64,000 bases of DNA from Bacteroidota bacterium (GTDB lineage: Bacteria > Bacteroidota > Bacteroidia > Chitinophagales > Chitinophagaceae). The DNA is taken from contig SYIK01000005.1 in NCBI GenBank assembly GCA_005798905.1, positions 272,269-336,268 on the forward strand, given 5' to 3'. How positions within the stretch are numbered: the first letter of the stretch is position 1; every line of letters begins with the position of its first letter. The notes beneath the pieces are model-generated. The model was not told the origin of the DNA. It was given only the letters and a program-made list of their open reading frames with translations, and did no database searches. Position numbers and translations under genes: made by a program. This document shows, piece by piece, positions 26,507 to 36,500 of the stretch.

Positions 26507-27523
26507 CTAAACCCAACTTTTTGAAACAATTAATTTTTCTTCTGTATTATTTTTTATTGCAAAATTAAACCCACTATGAATTGCGAATGAACCGCTATTC
26601 CCATTTTTATCCAATGCTATAAATGCAACTTGAATATCTTTTACTTTGTCTCCTTTTATTTTTACAATTCTTTCAATAATTTTTTTGCAAGACAGTTCTG
26701 CGGAAAAACCTTGTCGCATCATTTCCACAACAGCATGTGCTCCGGCAACTCTTATCACATCTTCTCCTTGACCAGTTCCAACACAAGCCCCAAATTCATT
26801 GTCAACATAAAGACCTGCACCGATAATGGGAGAATCACCAATTCGTCCTCGCATTTTAAAACCCATTCCACTTGTGGTACAACTACCGCTCAAATTTCCA
26901 TTAGCATCCATTGCAATCATTCCAATTGTATCATGATTCCAATCACCATTATCCAATTTTGCAGGAGCTTGTTGTTGTTTGTTTTCAATATTAATTACAC
27001 CCGGTTTGTATTCAGCTTTTTTCAACCAATCGTTATATGATTGTTGCGCATCTTTCGATAATTTTTGTTCTTCCAACACAAATCCTTCATTCAATGCAAA
27101 TTGTTGCGCACCATTTCCTACCAACATTACATGAGGTGTTTTTTCCATTACTCTCCTTGCAACTGAAATTGGATGTTTTATTCTTTCTAAAAATGCAACA
27201 CTACCACAATTAAAATTTTCATCCATTATACAAGCATCCAATGTTACAAATCCATCTCTGTCTGGATTTGCACCCAGTCCAATGCAACAATTTTTAGATG
27301 CTTCTGTTACCATTACTCCTTTTTCAACAGCATCTAAAGCCCGTCCATTTTTACTTAAAATTTGCCACGCAGCTTTATTTGCTTCCAAACCTGCATCCCA
27401 AGTAGAAATAACAATTGGTTTATTTTTAAAATTAGAAATTTTTGACGCAAATAAATTTTTATTAATCAATACTGCCAAAGAAGAAATTGTCGAATGCTGA
27501 ATAAATTTTCTTCGATTAATCAT
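26507..27523 (-). CDS. Exported N4-(beta-N-acetylglucosaminyl)-L-asparaginase
   Basis: 338 aa Ntn-hydrolase. The start MINRRKFIQHSTISSLAV holds an RRKF twin-arginine motif, so it should be exported. The autocatalytic cleavage site is HDTIGM with the nucleophile Thr199; the ISTWDAGLEANKAAW start and GNLSGSCTTSGMGFKMRGRI and DSPIIGAGLYVDNEFGACVGTGQGE (in parts) complete the active site. The enzyme removes GlcNAc from asparagine in N-glycan remnants, giving aspartate and glucosamine. The nearby glucosamine-6-phosphate deaminase could use the sugar released. Confidence 0.92.
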   Translation of the reverse strand: MINRRKFIQHSTISSLAVLINKNLFASKISNFKNKPIVISTWDAGLEANKAAWQILSKNGRALDAVEKGVMVTEASKNCCIGLGANPDRDGFVTLDACIMDENFNCGSVAFLERIKHPISVARRVMEKTPHVMLVGNGAQQFALNEGFVLEEQKLSKDAQQSYNDWLKKAEYKPGVINIENKQQQAPAKLDNGDWNHDTIGMIAMDANGNLSGSCTTSGMGFKMRGRIGDSPIIGAGLYVDNEFGACVGTGQGEDVIRVAGAHAVVEMMRQGFSAELSCKKIIERIVKIKGDKVKDIQVAFIALDKNGNSGSFAIHSGFNFAIKNNTEEKLIVSKSWV

Positions 27524-27581
27524 AACATACTATTTAGATTTGCCAAATTATGAAATTCAATTGACTCGTTAAATTTTAATC

Positions 27582-28289
27582 ATGAAAACTATTTTACACA
27601 AAGCAGAATCCAGAGGAAGTTTTGATTATGGTTGGTTGAAAACAAATTATAGTTTTAGTTTTTCGTCTTGGCACAATCCGGAAAGAATTCATTTTGGTGC
27701 ACTCCGTGTATTAAACGACGATACAATTTCCAGCGGAATGGGTTTTGACACACACTCTCACGACAATATGGAAATAATAACTATTCCAACATCTGGTCAA
27801 TTGGAACACAAAGACAGCATGGGTAATCATGGAATAATTAGCAAAGGCGAAGTGCAAGTAATGAGTGCTGGTTCTGGAATTCAACATTCTGAATTTAACC
27901 ATAGCAAATCAATTCCCGTTTCACTTTTTCAAATTTGGCTTTTTTCAAATAAAAAAAATGTTACACCGAATTACGAGCAACGATTATTTGATTTTGAAAA
28001 TCTAAAAAATGAATTCATTGTCATTGTTTCGCCAATGGGTGAAAAAGTGGGATTAAATATTCATCAAAATGCATGGTTTAGTTTAGGAAAAATGGATGCC
28101 AATTTCAGCTATAATTATGAATTAAAAGTAAAAAAAAATGGTGTTTATGTATTTGTAATTGAAGGAGAAATTAATATCAACGGAGAAAAATTAAATCGTC
28201 GTGATGCGCTGGCAATAACTGAAACAAGCGAATTAAAAATAACTACAACAAGCAAATCAGAAATTTTAATTATGGAAATTCCGGTTTAA
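27582..28289 (+). CDS. Pirin family protein
   Basis: 235 aa bicupin. The N-terminal cupin carries SRGSFDYGWLKTNYSFSF, FDTHSHDNMEIITIP with the metal-ligand His and Glu, and VMSAGSGIQHSEFN with a further His. The C-terminal cupin (about residues 145-235) is degenerate. Members with this N-terminus include the quercetin-dioxygenase-like YhhW type; the substrate here is unknown. It is divergent from the asparaginase. A weak promoter-like TAGATTTG is at 27535-27542. Confidence 0.88.
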   Translation: MKTILHKAESRGSFDYGWLKTNYSFSFSSWHNPERIHFGALRVLNDDTISSGMGFDTHSHDNMEIITIPTSGQLEHKDSMGNHGIISKGEVQVMSAGSGIQHSEFNHSKSIPVSLFQIWLFSNKKNVTPNYEQRLFDFENLKNEFIVIVSPMGEKVGLNIHQNAWFSLGKMDANFSYNYELKVKKNGVYVFVIEGEININGEKLNRRDALAITETSELKITTTSKSEILIMEIPV

Positions 28290-28390
28290 ACGAATTCATA
28301 TATTTTCCTACTTGATTAGCCAACAGATGTTTGATAAAAAATATGTTATTTTGCAGATATTGATTTTAAAAATACCTCTAACATTTACGT

Positions 28391-30298
28391 ATGGATCTTA
28401 CAGATAGCTTTGAACGAATTCCTGTTAAAATTTATCCTAGTATTAAGCAAGCGTCAATTAATATTGCACAACAAATAGCAGCATTAATAAAGGAAAAACA
28501 AAAGAAAAAAGAAAACTGTGTATTAGGACTTGCTACTGGATTTACACCAAAAGCACTATATAGCGAATTAGTGCGCATGCATAAAGAAGAAAAATTAAGT
28601 TTTAAAAATGTTATCACTTTTAATCTTGATGAATATTACCCGATTAAAAAAAATGCTCAGCAAAGTTTCAATCACTTCATGCATTTGCATTTATTTAACC
28701 AGATTGATATTAACCCAAAAAATATTCACCTACTCGATGGAGAGATAAAAAAAGAGGAAATAAAAACGCATTGCCGCGAATTTGAAAATAATATTGAAAA
28801 AGCTGGAGGAATTGATTTGCAAATTCTTGGGATTGGCAAAAATGGACATATTGGATTTAATGAACCAGGTTCTAGCATAAACTCAAAAACAAGGTTAATT
28901 ACACTTAATAACTCAACCCGAATATCAAGTACTTATGAATTTGCAAATATTTCTGAGGTTCCACGCCTTGCACTCACTTTAGGTATTGGTGAAATAATGA
29001 AAGCGAAACAAATTATTTTGATGGCATGGGGAAGTGGTAAATCAACTGTTATAAAAAATGCTGTAGAAGATGATGTTACTGAACAAGTGCCCGCATCATT
29101 ATTACAAAATCATGATGCGGTAGAATTTGTAATTGATGAAGCTGCTGCTTCAGAATTGACAAGAAACAAATCCCCTTGGCTTACGGGAGATTGCGAATGG
29201 ACTGAATTGCTTGTTAAAAAAGCAGTAGTGAATATGGCAATGAAATTAAAAAAATCCATATTGAGTTTAAATAACAAAGATTATAATGAATTTGGATTGA
29301 GTGATTTGTTGATTGAGTTTGGTGATGCCTATGAAATAAATTTGAAAGTGTACTATATGTTAAGGGATTCAATAACGGGCTGGCCAGCAGGAAAACCTAA
29401 TGTAAGTTTACCTAATCATCCAGAACGTGAAATTCCATTCCCAAAACGATGCCTTATTTTTTCTCCACATCCCGATGACGATATTATTAGTATGGGTGGA
29501 ACTTTTCAACGATTGCACGACCAAGGGAATGATGTGCAAGTTGCTTATCAAACAAGTGGAAACATTGCCGTAACTGATGAATTTGTAACACGGTATTTAG
29601 ATTTTTCATTAGGATTTGAAGCAATTGTAAAAATTGATTCTAAAAAAACAGAAAAAATAATTTCAAACACTAGAAAATTTCTATTTGCAAAAAAAATAAA
29701 TCAAGCCGATACAAAAACAATTCGCAACATTAAAGGTTTAATCCGTCGTTGCGAAGCAAAAGCCACTTGCCACTTTGTAGGTATCAAAGATGAACATATT
29801 CATTTCATGAACTTGCCTTTTTATGAAACAGGTAAAATTGAAAAAAAGAAAATAAGTGAAAAAGACATTAAGGCTACAATAATTTTACTTCGAAAAATTA
29901 AACCTCATCAAGTCTATTGTGCTGGTGATTTTGCAGACCCTCATGGCACACACATTACTTGTTTTAATATTGTTATTGAATCATTAAAAAGAATAAAAAC
30001 CGAAGGTGATCTTTGGATTAATGATTGTTGGCTTTGGTTATATAAAGGTGCATGGGACGAATGGAATATCGAAGAAATTAACATGGCAGTTCCTATGAGT
30101 CCAGATCAAGTTTTGAAAAAAAGATTTGGAATTTTTATTCACCAATCACAAAAAGACATGGTAACTTTTCAAGGTGCTGATTCAAGAGAATTTTGGCAAA
30201 GAGCGGAAGAAAGAAATGCTTCTACGGCTAAACAATTTGCAGATTTGGGACTTACTCATTATGCAGCAATGGAAGCCTTTGTAAGGTGTCACTTTTAA
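28391..30298 (+). CDS. nagB: Glucosamine-6-phosphate deaminase fused to a PIG-L/LmbE deacetylase domain
   Basis: 635 aa. Residues 1 to about 260 are a NagB-type deaminase: NVITFNLDEYYPI, then GIGKNGHIGFNEPG at about 150-163, and VTEQVPASLLQNHD. The C-terminal part, from about residue 345, is a PIG-L/LmbE deacetylase: IFSPHPDDDIISMGG with the zinc His and Asp pair, and CAGDFADPHGTHIT with the third His. NagB converts GlcN6P to fructose-6-phosphate and ammonia. The deacetylase may remove the acetyl group from GlcNAc derivatives. E. coli NagB is about 266 aa. The same fusion is known in other Bacteroidota. Confidence 0.93.
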   Translation: MDLTDSFERIPVKIYPSIKQASINIAQQIAALIKEKQKKKENCVLGLATGFTPKALYSELVRMHKEEKLSFKNVITFNLDEYYPIKKNAQQSFNHFMHLHLFNQIDINPKNIHLLDGEIKKEEIKTHCREFENNIEKAGGIDLQILGIGKNGHIGFNEPGSSINSKTRLITLNNSTRISSTYEFANISEVPRLALTLGIGEIMKAKQIILMAWGSGKSTVIKNAVEDDVTEQVPASLLQNHDAVEFVIDEAAASELTRNKSPWLTGDCEWTELLVKKAVVNMAMKLKKSILSLNNKDYNEFGLSDLLIEFGDAYEINLKVYYMLRDSITGWPAGKPNVSLPNHPEREIPFPKRCLIFSPHPDDDIISMGGTFQRLHDQGNDVQVAYQTSGNIAVTDEFVTRYLDFSLGFEAIVKIDSKKTEKIISNTRKFLFAKKINQADTKTIRNIKGLIRRCEAKATCHFVGIKDEHIHFMNLPFYETGKIEKKKISEKDIKATIILLRKIKPHQVYCAGDFADPHGTHITCFNIVIESLKRIKTEGDLWINDCWLWLYKGAWDEWNIEEINMAVPMSPDQVLKKRFGIFIHQSQKDMVTFQGADSREFWQRAEERNASTAKQFADLGLTHYAAMEAFVRCHF

Positions 30299-30306
30299 AT
30301 TATTTA

Positions 30307-31293
30307 CTACTTTAGAGCTCTACATTCTTTGAGCAATTTTTCTTTACTAATTGAAGCAGTTCCTACTTCTTCGCATACCAACCCTCCTGCAATATTTGCA
30401 ATTGCAGCTGCAATTGCAATATTTTTTGTTACTGCATAAAATAATGTTGCAGTAGCAATAACGGTATCACCAGCTCCTGAAACATCGGCAATATTTCGTA
30501 ATATACATGGGAGAATTTTGGACTGTTTACCCAATTGCCAAAACACACCATTTTCTGAAAGTGTAATTAAGGAAATTCGATTCCCTAATATTTTATTTAT
30601 TGATGTATGAATACTTTCTAAAGTAGATAAATCAACCTTGTCACTTTGCAAATGCAAGGCATCTTTAGCTTCTTTAAAATTAGGTTTGAAAATATCAACT
30701 CCACCGTAATTGAAAAAATTTTTCCGTTTCGGATCAACAGCTGTAATAACACCGGCTTTTTTACATAGTTCAATTGACGTAGAAATTATTTTCTCCGTTA
30801 ACACTCCTTTGTTGTAATCTTCAAAAATCAACACATCTGGTTTCTCAATCTGAATAAATTTTTTTACTTTTTCTATTAATTCATTTTCTTCTTTTAAAAA
30901 AAGATCGTTAGAGTTTTCCGAATCCAACCGAAGCATTTGCTGATTGCGACTAATGATTCTTGTTTTAGTAGTTGTAATTCTTTTTTTACTTTTTACTAAA
31001 TACTTCGTATTTATTTTTTGTTCAGTATATAATTTTTCTAAAATTTTTGCTTCGTGATCGGCTCCCAAAACTGTTAAAACAAATACTTGTGCACCCAAAC
31101 TTGTACAGTTTAAAGCAACATTTCCAGCTCCACCAATTCTATGTTCTTTGCGTTGCAACGACACAATTGGAATCGGCGCTTCCGGCGAAATACGCTCCAC
31201 TTTTCCCCAGTTGTAAGTATCCAACATTACATCGCCTATCACTCCCACTTTCAATTTATTAATCTGATTAAAGAGTGTGTTTATCTTTTTCAT
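30307..31293 (-). CDS. rfaE1: D-glycero-beta-D-manno-heptose-7-phosphate kinase (RfaE1/HldE kinase domain)
   Basis: 328 aa PfkB-family sugar kinase. KVGVIGDVMLDTYNWGKVERISPEAP and HRIGGAGNVALNCTSLGAQV are the RfaE1 signature (given in parts), and DVSGAGDTVIATATLFYA is the C-terminal catalytic GAGD motif with the base Asp. It phosphorylates heptose-7-phosphate at O1 for ADP-heptose synthesis. The adenylyltransferase domain of fused HldE is absent, so RfaE2 must be encoded elsewhere. It is convergent with nagB (8 bp gap) and is followed upstream by the LAT-like permease (4 bp gap). Confidence 0.92.
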   Translation of the reverse strand: MKKINTLFNQINKLKVGVIGDVMLDTYNWGKVERISPEAPIPIVSLQRKEHRIGGAGNVALNCTSLGAQVFVLTVLGADHEAKILEKLYTEQKINTKYLVKSKKRITTTKTRIISRNQQMLRLDSENSNDLFLKEENELIEKVKKFIQIEKPDVLIFEDYNKGVLTEKIISTSIELCKKAGVITAVDPKRKNFFNYGGVDIFKPNFKEAKDALHLQSDKVDLSTLESIHTSINKILGNRISLITLSENGVFWQLGKQSKILPCILRNIADVSGAGDTVIATATLFYAVTKNIAIAAAIANIAGGLVCEEVGTASISKEKLLKECRALK

Positions 31294-31297
31294 TTTT

Positions 31298-32737
31298 CTA
31301 CATCGATTTTATTTTTCTTGAAATGGCGAGATAATAAAATGGCACACCCAATAACACAATTATTAACCCCGGCCATGTAAATTCTGGTTTGTAAATAATC
31401 AACAGAATACAAAAAGTTGCGCCCATCAAAATATAAAGAATTGGTAAAACTGGATAACCGAATGCACGATACGGCCTTTCTGCATTCGGCATTTTTTTTC
31501 TTAAAATAAAAATTCCAACAATTGTAAGAATATAAAAAAGTACAACTACAAATGAAATCATATCCAACAATTGGCCATAGCGCCCACTCAAACTCCAGAT
31601 AGAAGCAATAATGCATTGAATCCATAATGCAAATTGTGGCACACCGTTTTTATTTAGTTCGCCAATTTTTTTAAAAAACAAACCATCTTTTGCCATTGTA
31701 TAATATACTCTTGCACCGGAAAGAATTAATCCGTTGTTACAACCAAATGTTGAAACCATAATTAATAAAGCAATCAAAACAGTTCCGGCCATTGGAAATA
31801 TTTTATTAGCTGCAGCAACCGCTACTCTGTCGTCAGTAGGAAATGCTAACTCTTGTAAAGGCATTACATTTAAGTACATCAAATTGGCAGAAATATAAAT
31901 TACGGTTACAATTAATGTTCCTAAAAATAAACTCAATCCAATATTTCGTTTTGGATTTTTCATTTCTCCTGCAATAAATGTTACATTATTCCAAGCATCA
32001 CTACTAAAAACTGAACCAACCATTGCTGAAGCAATTGCACCCATCAAAACTGTTCCTGATATTGAAGTCCAACTTGGCAGTGGTGTAACTCCCCCCCCTT
32101 CCGATTTTTGCCCTAAATTTTGAACTGCAGTAAAACCCGTTTCCCAATTCTGCGACCAAAAACTTTCTTTGGTTAAAACAAAACCAAAAACAATTAATCC
32201 AAATAGTGCTAAAAGTTTTGCCGATGTAAATACGGATTGAATTACTTTACCTTCTTTTACTCCTTTCGAATTGACAATAGTCAACAAACAAATTATTGCA
32301 ATGGAAATTAATTGTCCAGAATAGATTTTAGTAATTTCTATATCAATTAAAAAATAATCGTTGCCCAATTCAGGAACTAAATAAGCAAGGAATTTTGAAA
32401 AGGCAACACCTACAGCAGCTATCGTTGCTGTTTGTATCACTGCAAAAAAACTCCACCCATATAAAAAACCAACAAGTGGATTGTACGCTTCTTTTAAATA
32501 AACGTATTGCCCGCCTGCTTTAGGAAACATTCCACTTAATTCTCCGTAACTCAATGCAGCAGCAAGTGTCATAAAACCAGTAATTGCCCAAACAGCAATT
32601 AGCCAACCAGCACTGCCCACATATCTGGTAATATCTGCACTTACAATAAAAATACCTGAACCAATCATGGAACCTGCAACAAGCATTGTTCCGTCAAAAA
32701 GACCAAGTGTTGGCTTAAAAGAAGTTTGATTTGACAT
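31298..32737 (-). CDS. APC-superfamily amino acid permease (LAT-like)
   Basis: 479 aa with twelve helices. LGLFDGTMLVAGSMIGSGIF carries the unwound helix 1 site, and SYGELSGMFPKAGGQYVYLKEAYNPLVGFLYGW (in parts) marks the L-type branch, distinct from the CAT-like permease at 8.6 kb. In codons for SEGGGVTP the coding strand has a run of eight G (plus-strand C at 32091-32098), a rare long G tract in this AT-rich genome and a potential slippage site. Substrate unknown. The stop is 4 bp before the heptose kinase start. Confidence 0.9.
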   Translation of the reverse strand: MSNQTSFKPTLGLFDGTMLVAGSMIGSGIFIVSADITRYVGSAGWLIAVWAITGFMTLAAALSYGELSGMFPKAGGQYVYLKEAYNPLVGFLYGWSFFAVIQTATIAAVGVAFSKFLAYLVPELGNDYFLIDIEITKIYSGQLISIAIICLLTIVNSKGVKEGKVIQSVFTSAKLLALFGLIVFGFVLTKESFWSQNWETGFTAVQNLGQKSEGGGVTPLPSWTSISGTVLMGAIASAMVGSVFSSDAWNNVTFIAGEMKNPKRNIGLSLFLGTLIVTVIYISANLMYLNVMPLQELAFPTDDRVAVAAANKIFPMAGTVLIALLIMVSTFGCNNGLILSGARVYYTMAKDGLFFKKIGELNKNGVPQFALWIQCIIASIWSLSGRYGQLLDMISFVVVLFYILTIVGIFILRKKMPNAERPYRAFGYPVLPILYILMGATFCILLIIYKPEFTWPGLIIVLLGVPFYYLAISRKIKSM

Positions 32738-32838
32738 TGTATTTTATTAAAGTTCAAGATAAGGAATTCGAATTATATTATCCCAAACTAAAATACACAA
32801 ATTAATAATTGATGAGAGAACCAAGAAAAATTGAAAAA

Positions 32839-33441
32839 TTATTTTTGAAGTTTATGCTTCGCTTCATTCAACCCTTGCAACAATAATGCAGTAATATTAT
32901 AAGTGCTGTCTTTGTAATAAATCAGCCCAGGTTCGTTGGCAATAATGAGCGAATACGTTTTATCCTTATTAAATTCTTCACAGAATTTTTTTATCAATGA
33001 AATTATTTCTTGTTGTTTGTCAATATAATAACGTTGATAATCTTGATCGAGCTGTGCTTTTCTACTTTTAATGCTTTGTTCCAATTCAAACAATTCGCGC
33101 TGCGCTGCTTCTAATTGTGCTTGATTCATCGTTGACCCAATCTCTTGAAATTGCTGATATTTATTTTGAAAACTGCTTTGTAAGCGATTCATTTCAATAT
33201 TGATTGCTTCTTCTTTTTTGGTAAGTTCTATTTGCATTTCTTTCGCTAACGAAAAATTTGATTCTACAGAATCCATATCAAAGTACGCAATACGAAATGG
33301 GTGCTTTAAAGCATTTTTACTAGTGGCATCAGAAGCAAAAAGTAAATTATTAGTTGAATTACTATTTCCAAAATGCAGATAAAACAACACACAAACTGCA
33401 ATAATTAAACCCACATTAATAATAATAGAAATCTTTTTCAT
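32839..33441 (-). CDS. OmpH/Skp-like periplasmic chaperone
   Basis: 200 aa. It begins with a short cytoplasmic segment and a hydrophobic helix (residues about 5-25), which may be an uncleaved anchor or a signal peptide. The rest is a long coiled coil: RIAYFDMDSVESNFSLAKEM, RLQSSFQNKYQQFQEIGSTM, LEQSIKSRKAQLDQDYQRYY, followed by a short globular end. This fits the OmpH family that escorts outer-membrane proteins. A minus-strand TATATTTG, a -7-like box, is at 33472-33479. Confidence 0.85.
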   Translation of the reverse strand: MKKISIIINVGLIIAVCVLFYLHFGNSNSTNNLLFASDATSKNALKHPFRIAYFDMDSVESNFSLAKEMQIELTKKEEAINIEMNRLQSSFQNKYQQFQEIGSTMNQAQLEAAQRELFELEQSIKSRKAQLDQDYQRYYIDKQQEIISLIKKFCEEFNKDKTYSLIIANEPGLIYYKDSTYNITALLLQGLNEAKHKLQK

Positions 33442-33523
33442 ATTGCCTGCAATTTAATATTTGAACAGCAACAAATATAGGCAATGAAACTACTTTATGA
33501 AACTGTTAACACAAATACATTTC

Positions 33524-33554
33524 AATAAAAAAGGAGTAAATTAATTTACTCCTT
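33524..33554 (-). terminator. Terminator of rpoC
   Basis: A 24 bp perfect palindrome (33531-33554) starting 25 bp downstream of the rpoC stop, followed on the minus strand by a run of T (complement of a33524-a33532). It ends the rpoBC transcript before the OmpH gene. Confidence 0.88.
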
Positions 33555-33579
33555 AAAACATATGATTTTTTACAATTAC

Positions 33580-36500
33580 TTATTCTTCTTCATCAAATGC
33601 CATTGCTTCTCTAGCAGTTTGCAACAACTCGTAATCTTCTTTATTTCCTACGATTATGCTTTCAAATTCGCGCAAACCTGTACCTGCAGGAATCAGATGA
33701 CCAGTGATTACATTTTCCTTCAATCCAAGCATCTCATCTGTTTTACCATGAATGGCTGCTGAAGAAAGTACTTTTGTTGTTTCTTGGAAAGATGCTGCAG
33801 ATATCCAGCTTTTTACTCCAAGTGACGCCTTAGTAATTCCTAATAAAGTTGGAGAAGAAGTTGCTGGTTTTGCATCGCGATATTCAACTAATTTTTTATC
33901 GTTTCTACGCAATACAGAATTCTCATCTCTCACTTCTCTTAAAGTTGCAATTTGTCCAGCGCGCAATTTTTGTGAATCGCCTGCATCGGTAACAACTTTT
34001 TTATCGTAAACCCAATCGTTTTCTTTTATGAATTCAAATTTGTCAAGCAAATCATCTTCCAAAAATTTAGTATCACCCGGATCTACAACATTTACTTTGC
34101 GCATCATTTGACGAACAATAACTTCAATGTGTTTATCATTAATTTTTACACCTTGTAAACGATAAACTTCTTGAATTTCATTTACAACATATTGTTGTAC
34201 GGCAAACGGACCTTGAATTGACAAAATATCTTGCGGCGATGTTTGACCATCGGACAAAGATGTCCCTGCTTTTACAAAGTCACCATCTTGTGCAAGAATC
34301 TGACGCGTTAATGGAACTAAATATTTTTTTTGAATTCCATCTCTTGCTTCAATGATGATTTCACGATTACCACGCTTAATATTTCCCATTGAAACTACAC
34401 CATCAATCTCAGAAATTACAGCAGGGTTGCTTGGATTTCTTGCTTCGAAAAGTTCAGTTACACGTGGTAAACCTCCCGTAATATCTCGTAGCTTACCCAT
34501 AATCCTTGGAATTTTCACGATAACCTGCCCAGCTTTTACATTTTCACCTTCTTCAATTATAATGTGACTTCCTGTTGGTAAGTTATATGTTTTTTTCTCT
34601 TTCCCTTCTACAAGCAACGAAGGAATTTTTGTTTTATCTCTAGAATCAATTACCACTTTTTCACGATGCCCAGTTTGTTCGTCGGACTGATCGCGATAAG
34701 TAATTCCTTCAATAATATTTTCAAACTTAATGGTACCATTTATCTCTGCCATTACAACATTGTTGAATGGATCCCAAGTACAGATCACATCGCCTTTGCT
34801 TACTTTTTGACCATCTTTTACAACAAGTGTAGAGCCGTAAGGAATATTATTAGTGATAAGAATTCGATCATTTTTAATATCCATTATTCTCATTTCTCCT
34901 GTACGACCAATTACTACTTGTACTTTATTTCCTTCTTTATTTTCAATATTTACAACTCGTAAACTATCGAATTGAACGGTTCCATCAATTTTTGCAACTA
35001 AAGTAGATTCAACAGCAGCAGATCCTGCAACTCCACCCACATGGAAAGTTCTCAAGGTAAGCTGTGTACCTGGTTCTCCAATTGATTGTGCAGCAATAAT
35101 ACCTACGGCATCACCTTTTTGTGTAATGTTTCCGGTTGATAAATTCTTACCGTAACATTTTACACAACATCCTCGTTTGCTTTCGCAAGTTAATACCGAT
35201 CTGATTTCAACAGTTTCAACTCCACTATCATCAATTCTTTTTGCTAAATCGCTTGTTATTTCTTCCCCTGCTTCTACAATTACGATTGAATCATTTTCTA
35301 AATCATAAATATTATGCAAAGAGAAACGACCTTCAATTCTATCAGCTAATGGTTCTATTACATCTTCATTATCTTTTAATGCACTAGTAGAAATCCCACG
35401 AAGTGTTCCGCAATCTTCTTCAGTAATAATTACATCTTGAGAAACGTCAACCAAACGACGAGTTAGGTAACCCGCATCAGCTGTTTTCAATGCAGTATCT
35501 GCAAGTCCTTTACGAGCACCATGTGTAGAAATAAAGTAATCCAATACATCAAGTCCGTCTTTAAAGTTTGAAAGAATTGGATTTTCAATAATTTCAGATC
35601 CTGTTGATCCACTTTTTCTTGGTTTAGCCATCAACCCTCTAATTCCGGCAAGTTGTTTTACTTGTTGTTTGCTACCACGGGCTCCTGAATCCAACATCAT
35701 GAAAACTGAGTTAAACCCTTGTTTGTCGGAACTCATTTCGCGAATTAGAGTTTCAGTAATTCTTGTATCTACGCGGCTCCAAATATCAACAATTTGATTG
35801 TATCGTTCGTTGTTGGTAATTAATCCCATGTTGTAACTCTCCCAAATTTCTTCTACTTCTTCTTTTGCGTTTTCCAACATTTCTTCTTTCGCAACAGGAA
35901 TTACAAGATCACTAATATTAAACGACAATCCCCCTTCGAATGCGGTACGGAAACCTAATCTTTTAATATCATCCAAAAACTTAACTGTCTTTGGCATATT
36001 GGTAATCTTAATTATATCGCCAATGATTTCGCGTAAATTCTTTTTCGTCAACAATGCATTTACAAATCCAACTTCAACGGGGACATGTTGGTTAAAAATA
36101 ACTCGGCCAACAGTCGTGTCAATTAATTTATTTTTCAACACGCCATTTTCGCGAACATCAGCTTTTACTTTTATCCAAGCATGTAAATCAACACGCCCTT
36201 CATTATACGCAATCAATACTTCGCTTGAATTGTAAAATTTCATCCCTTCGCCACGAATTAATTCAGTCGGAATATTTTTCTTCCCCTTAGTAAGGTAGTA
36301 AAGTCCAAGAACCATGTCCTGAGAAGGAAGTGTAATTGGTGTACCATTTTGAGGATTCAAAATATTGTGTGAAGCCAACATTAATAATTGTGCTTCCAAA
36401 ATTGCAGGATGGCTTAGCGGAACGTGAACGGCCATTTGGTCACCGTCAAAGTCGGCATTGAATGCAGCAGTAACCAACGGATGTAATTGAATGGCTTTGC

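Noticed and set aside
34666..34962. Several 60-110 aa antisense frames inside rpoC, rpoB, tuf and PorU2
   Set aside because: They shadow strongly conserved genes, lack domain features, and have codon patterns fixed by the opposite strand.
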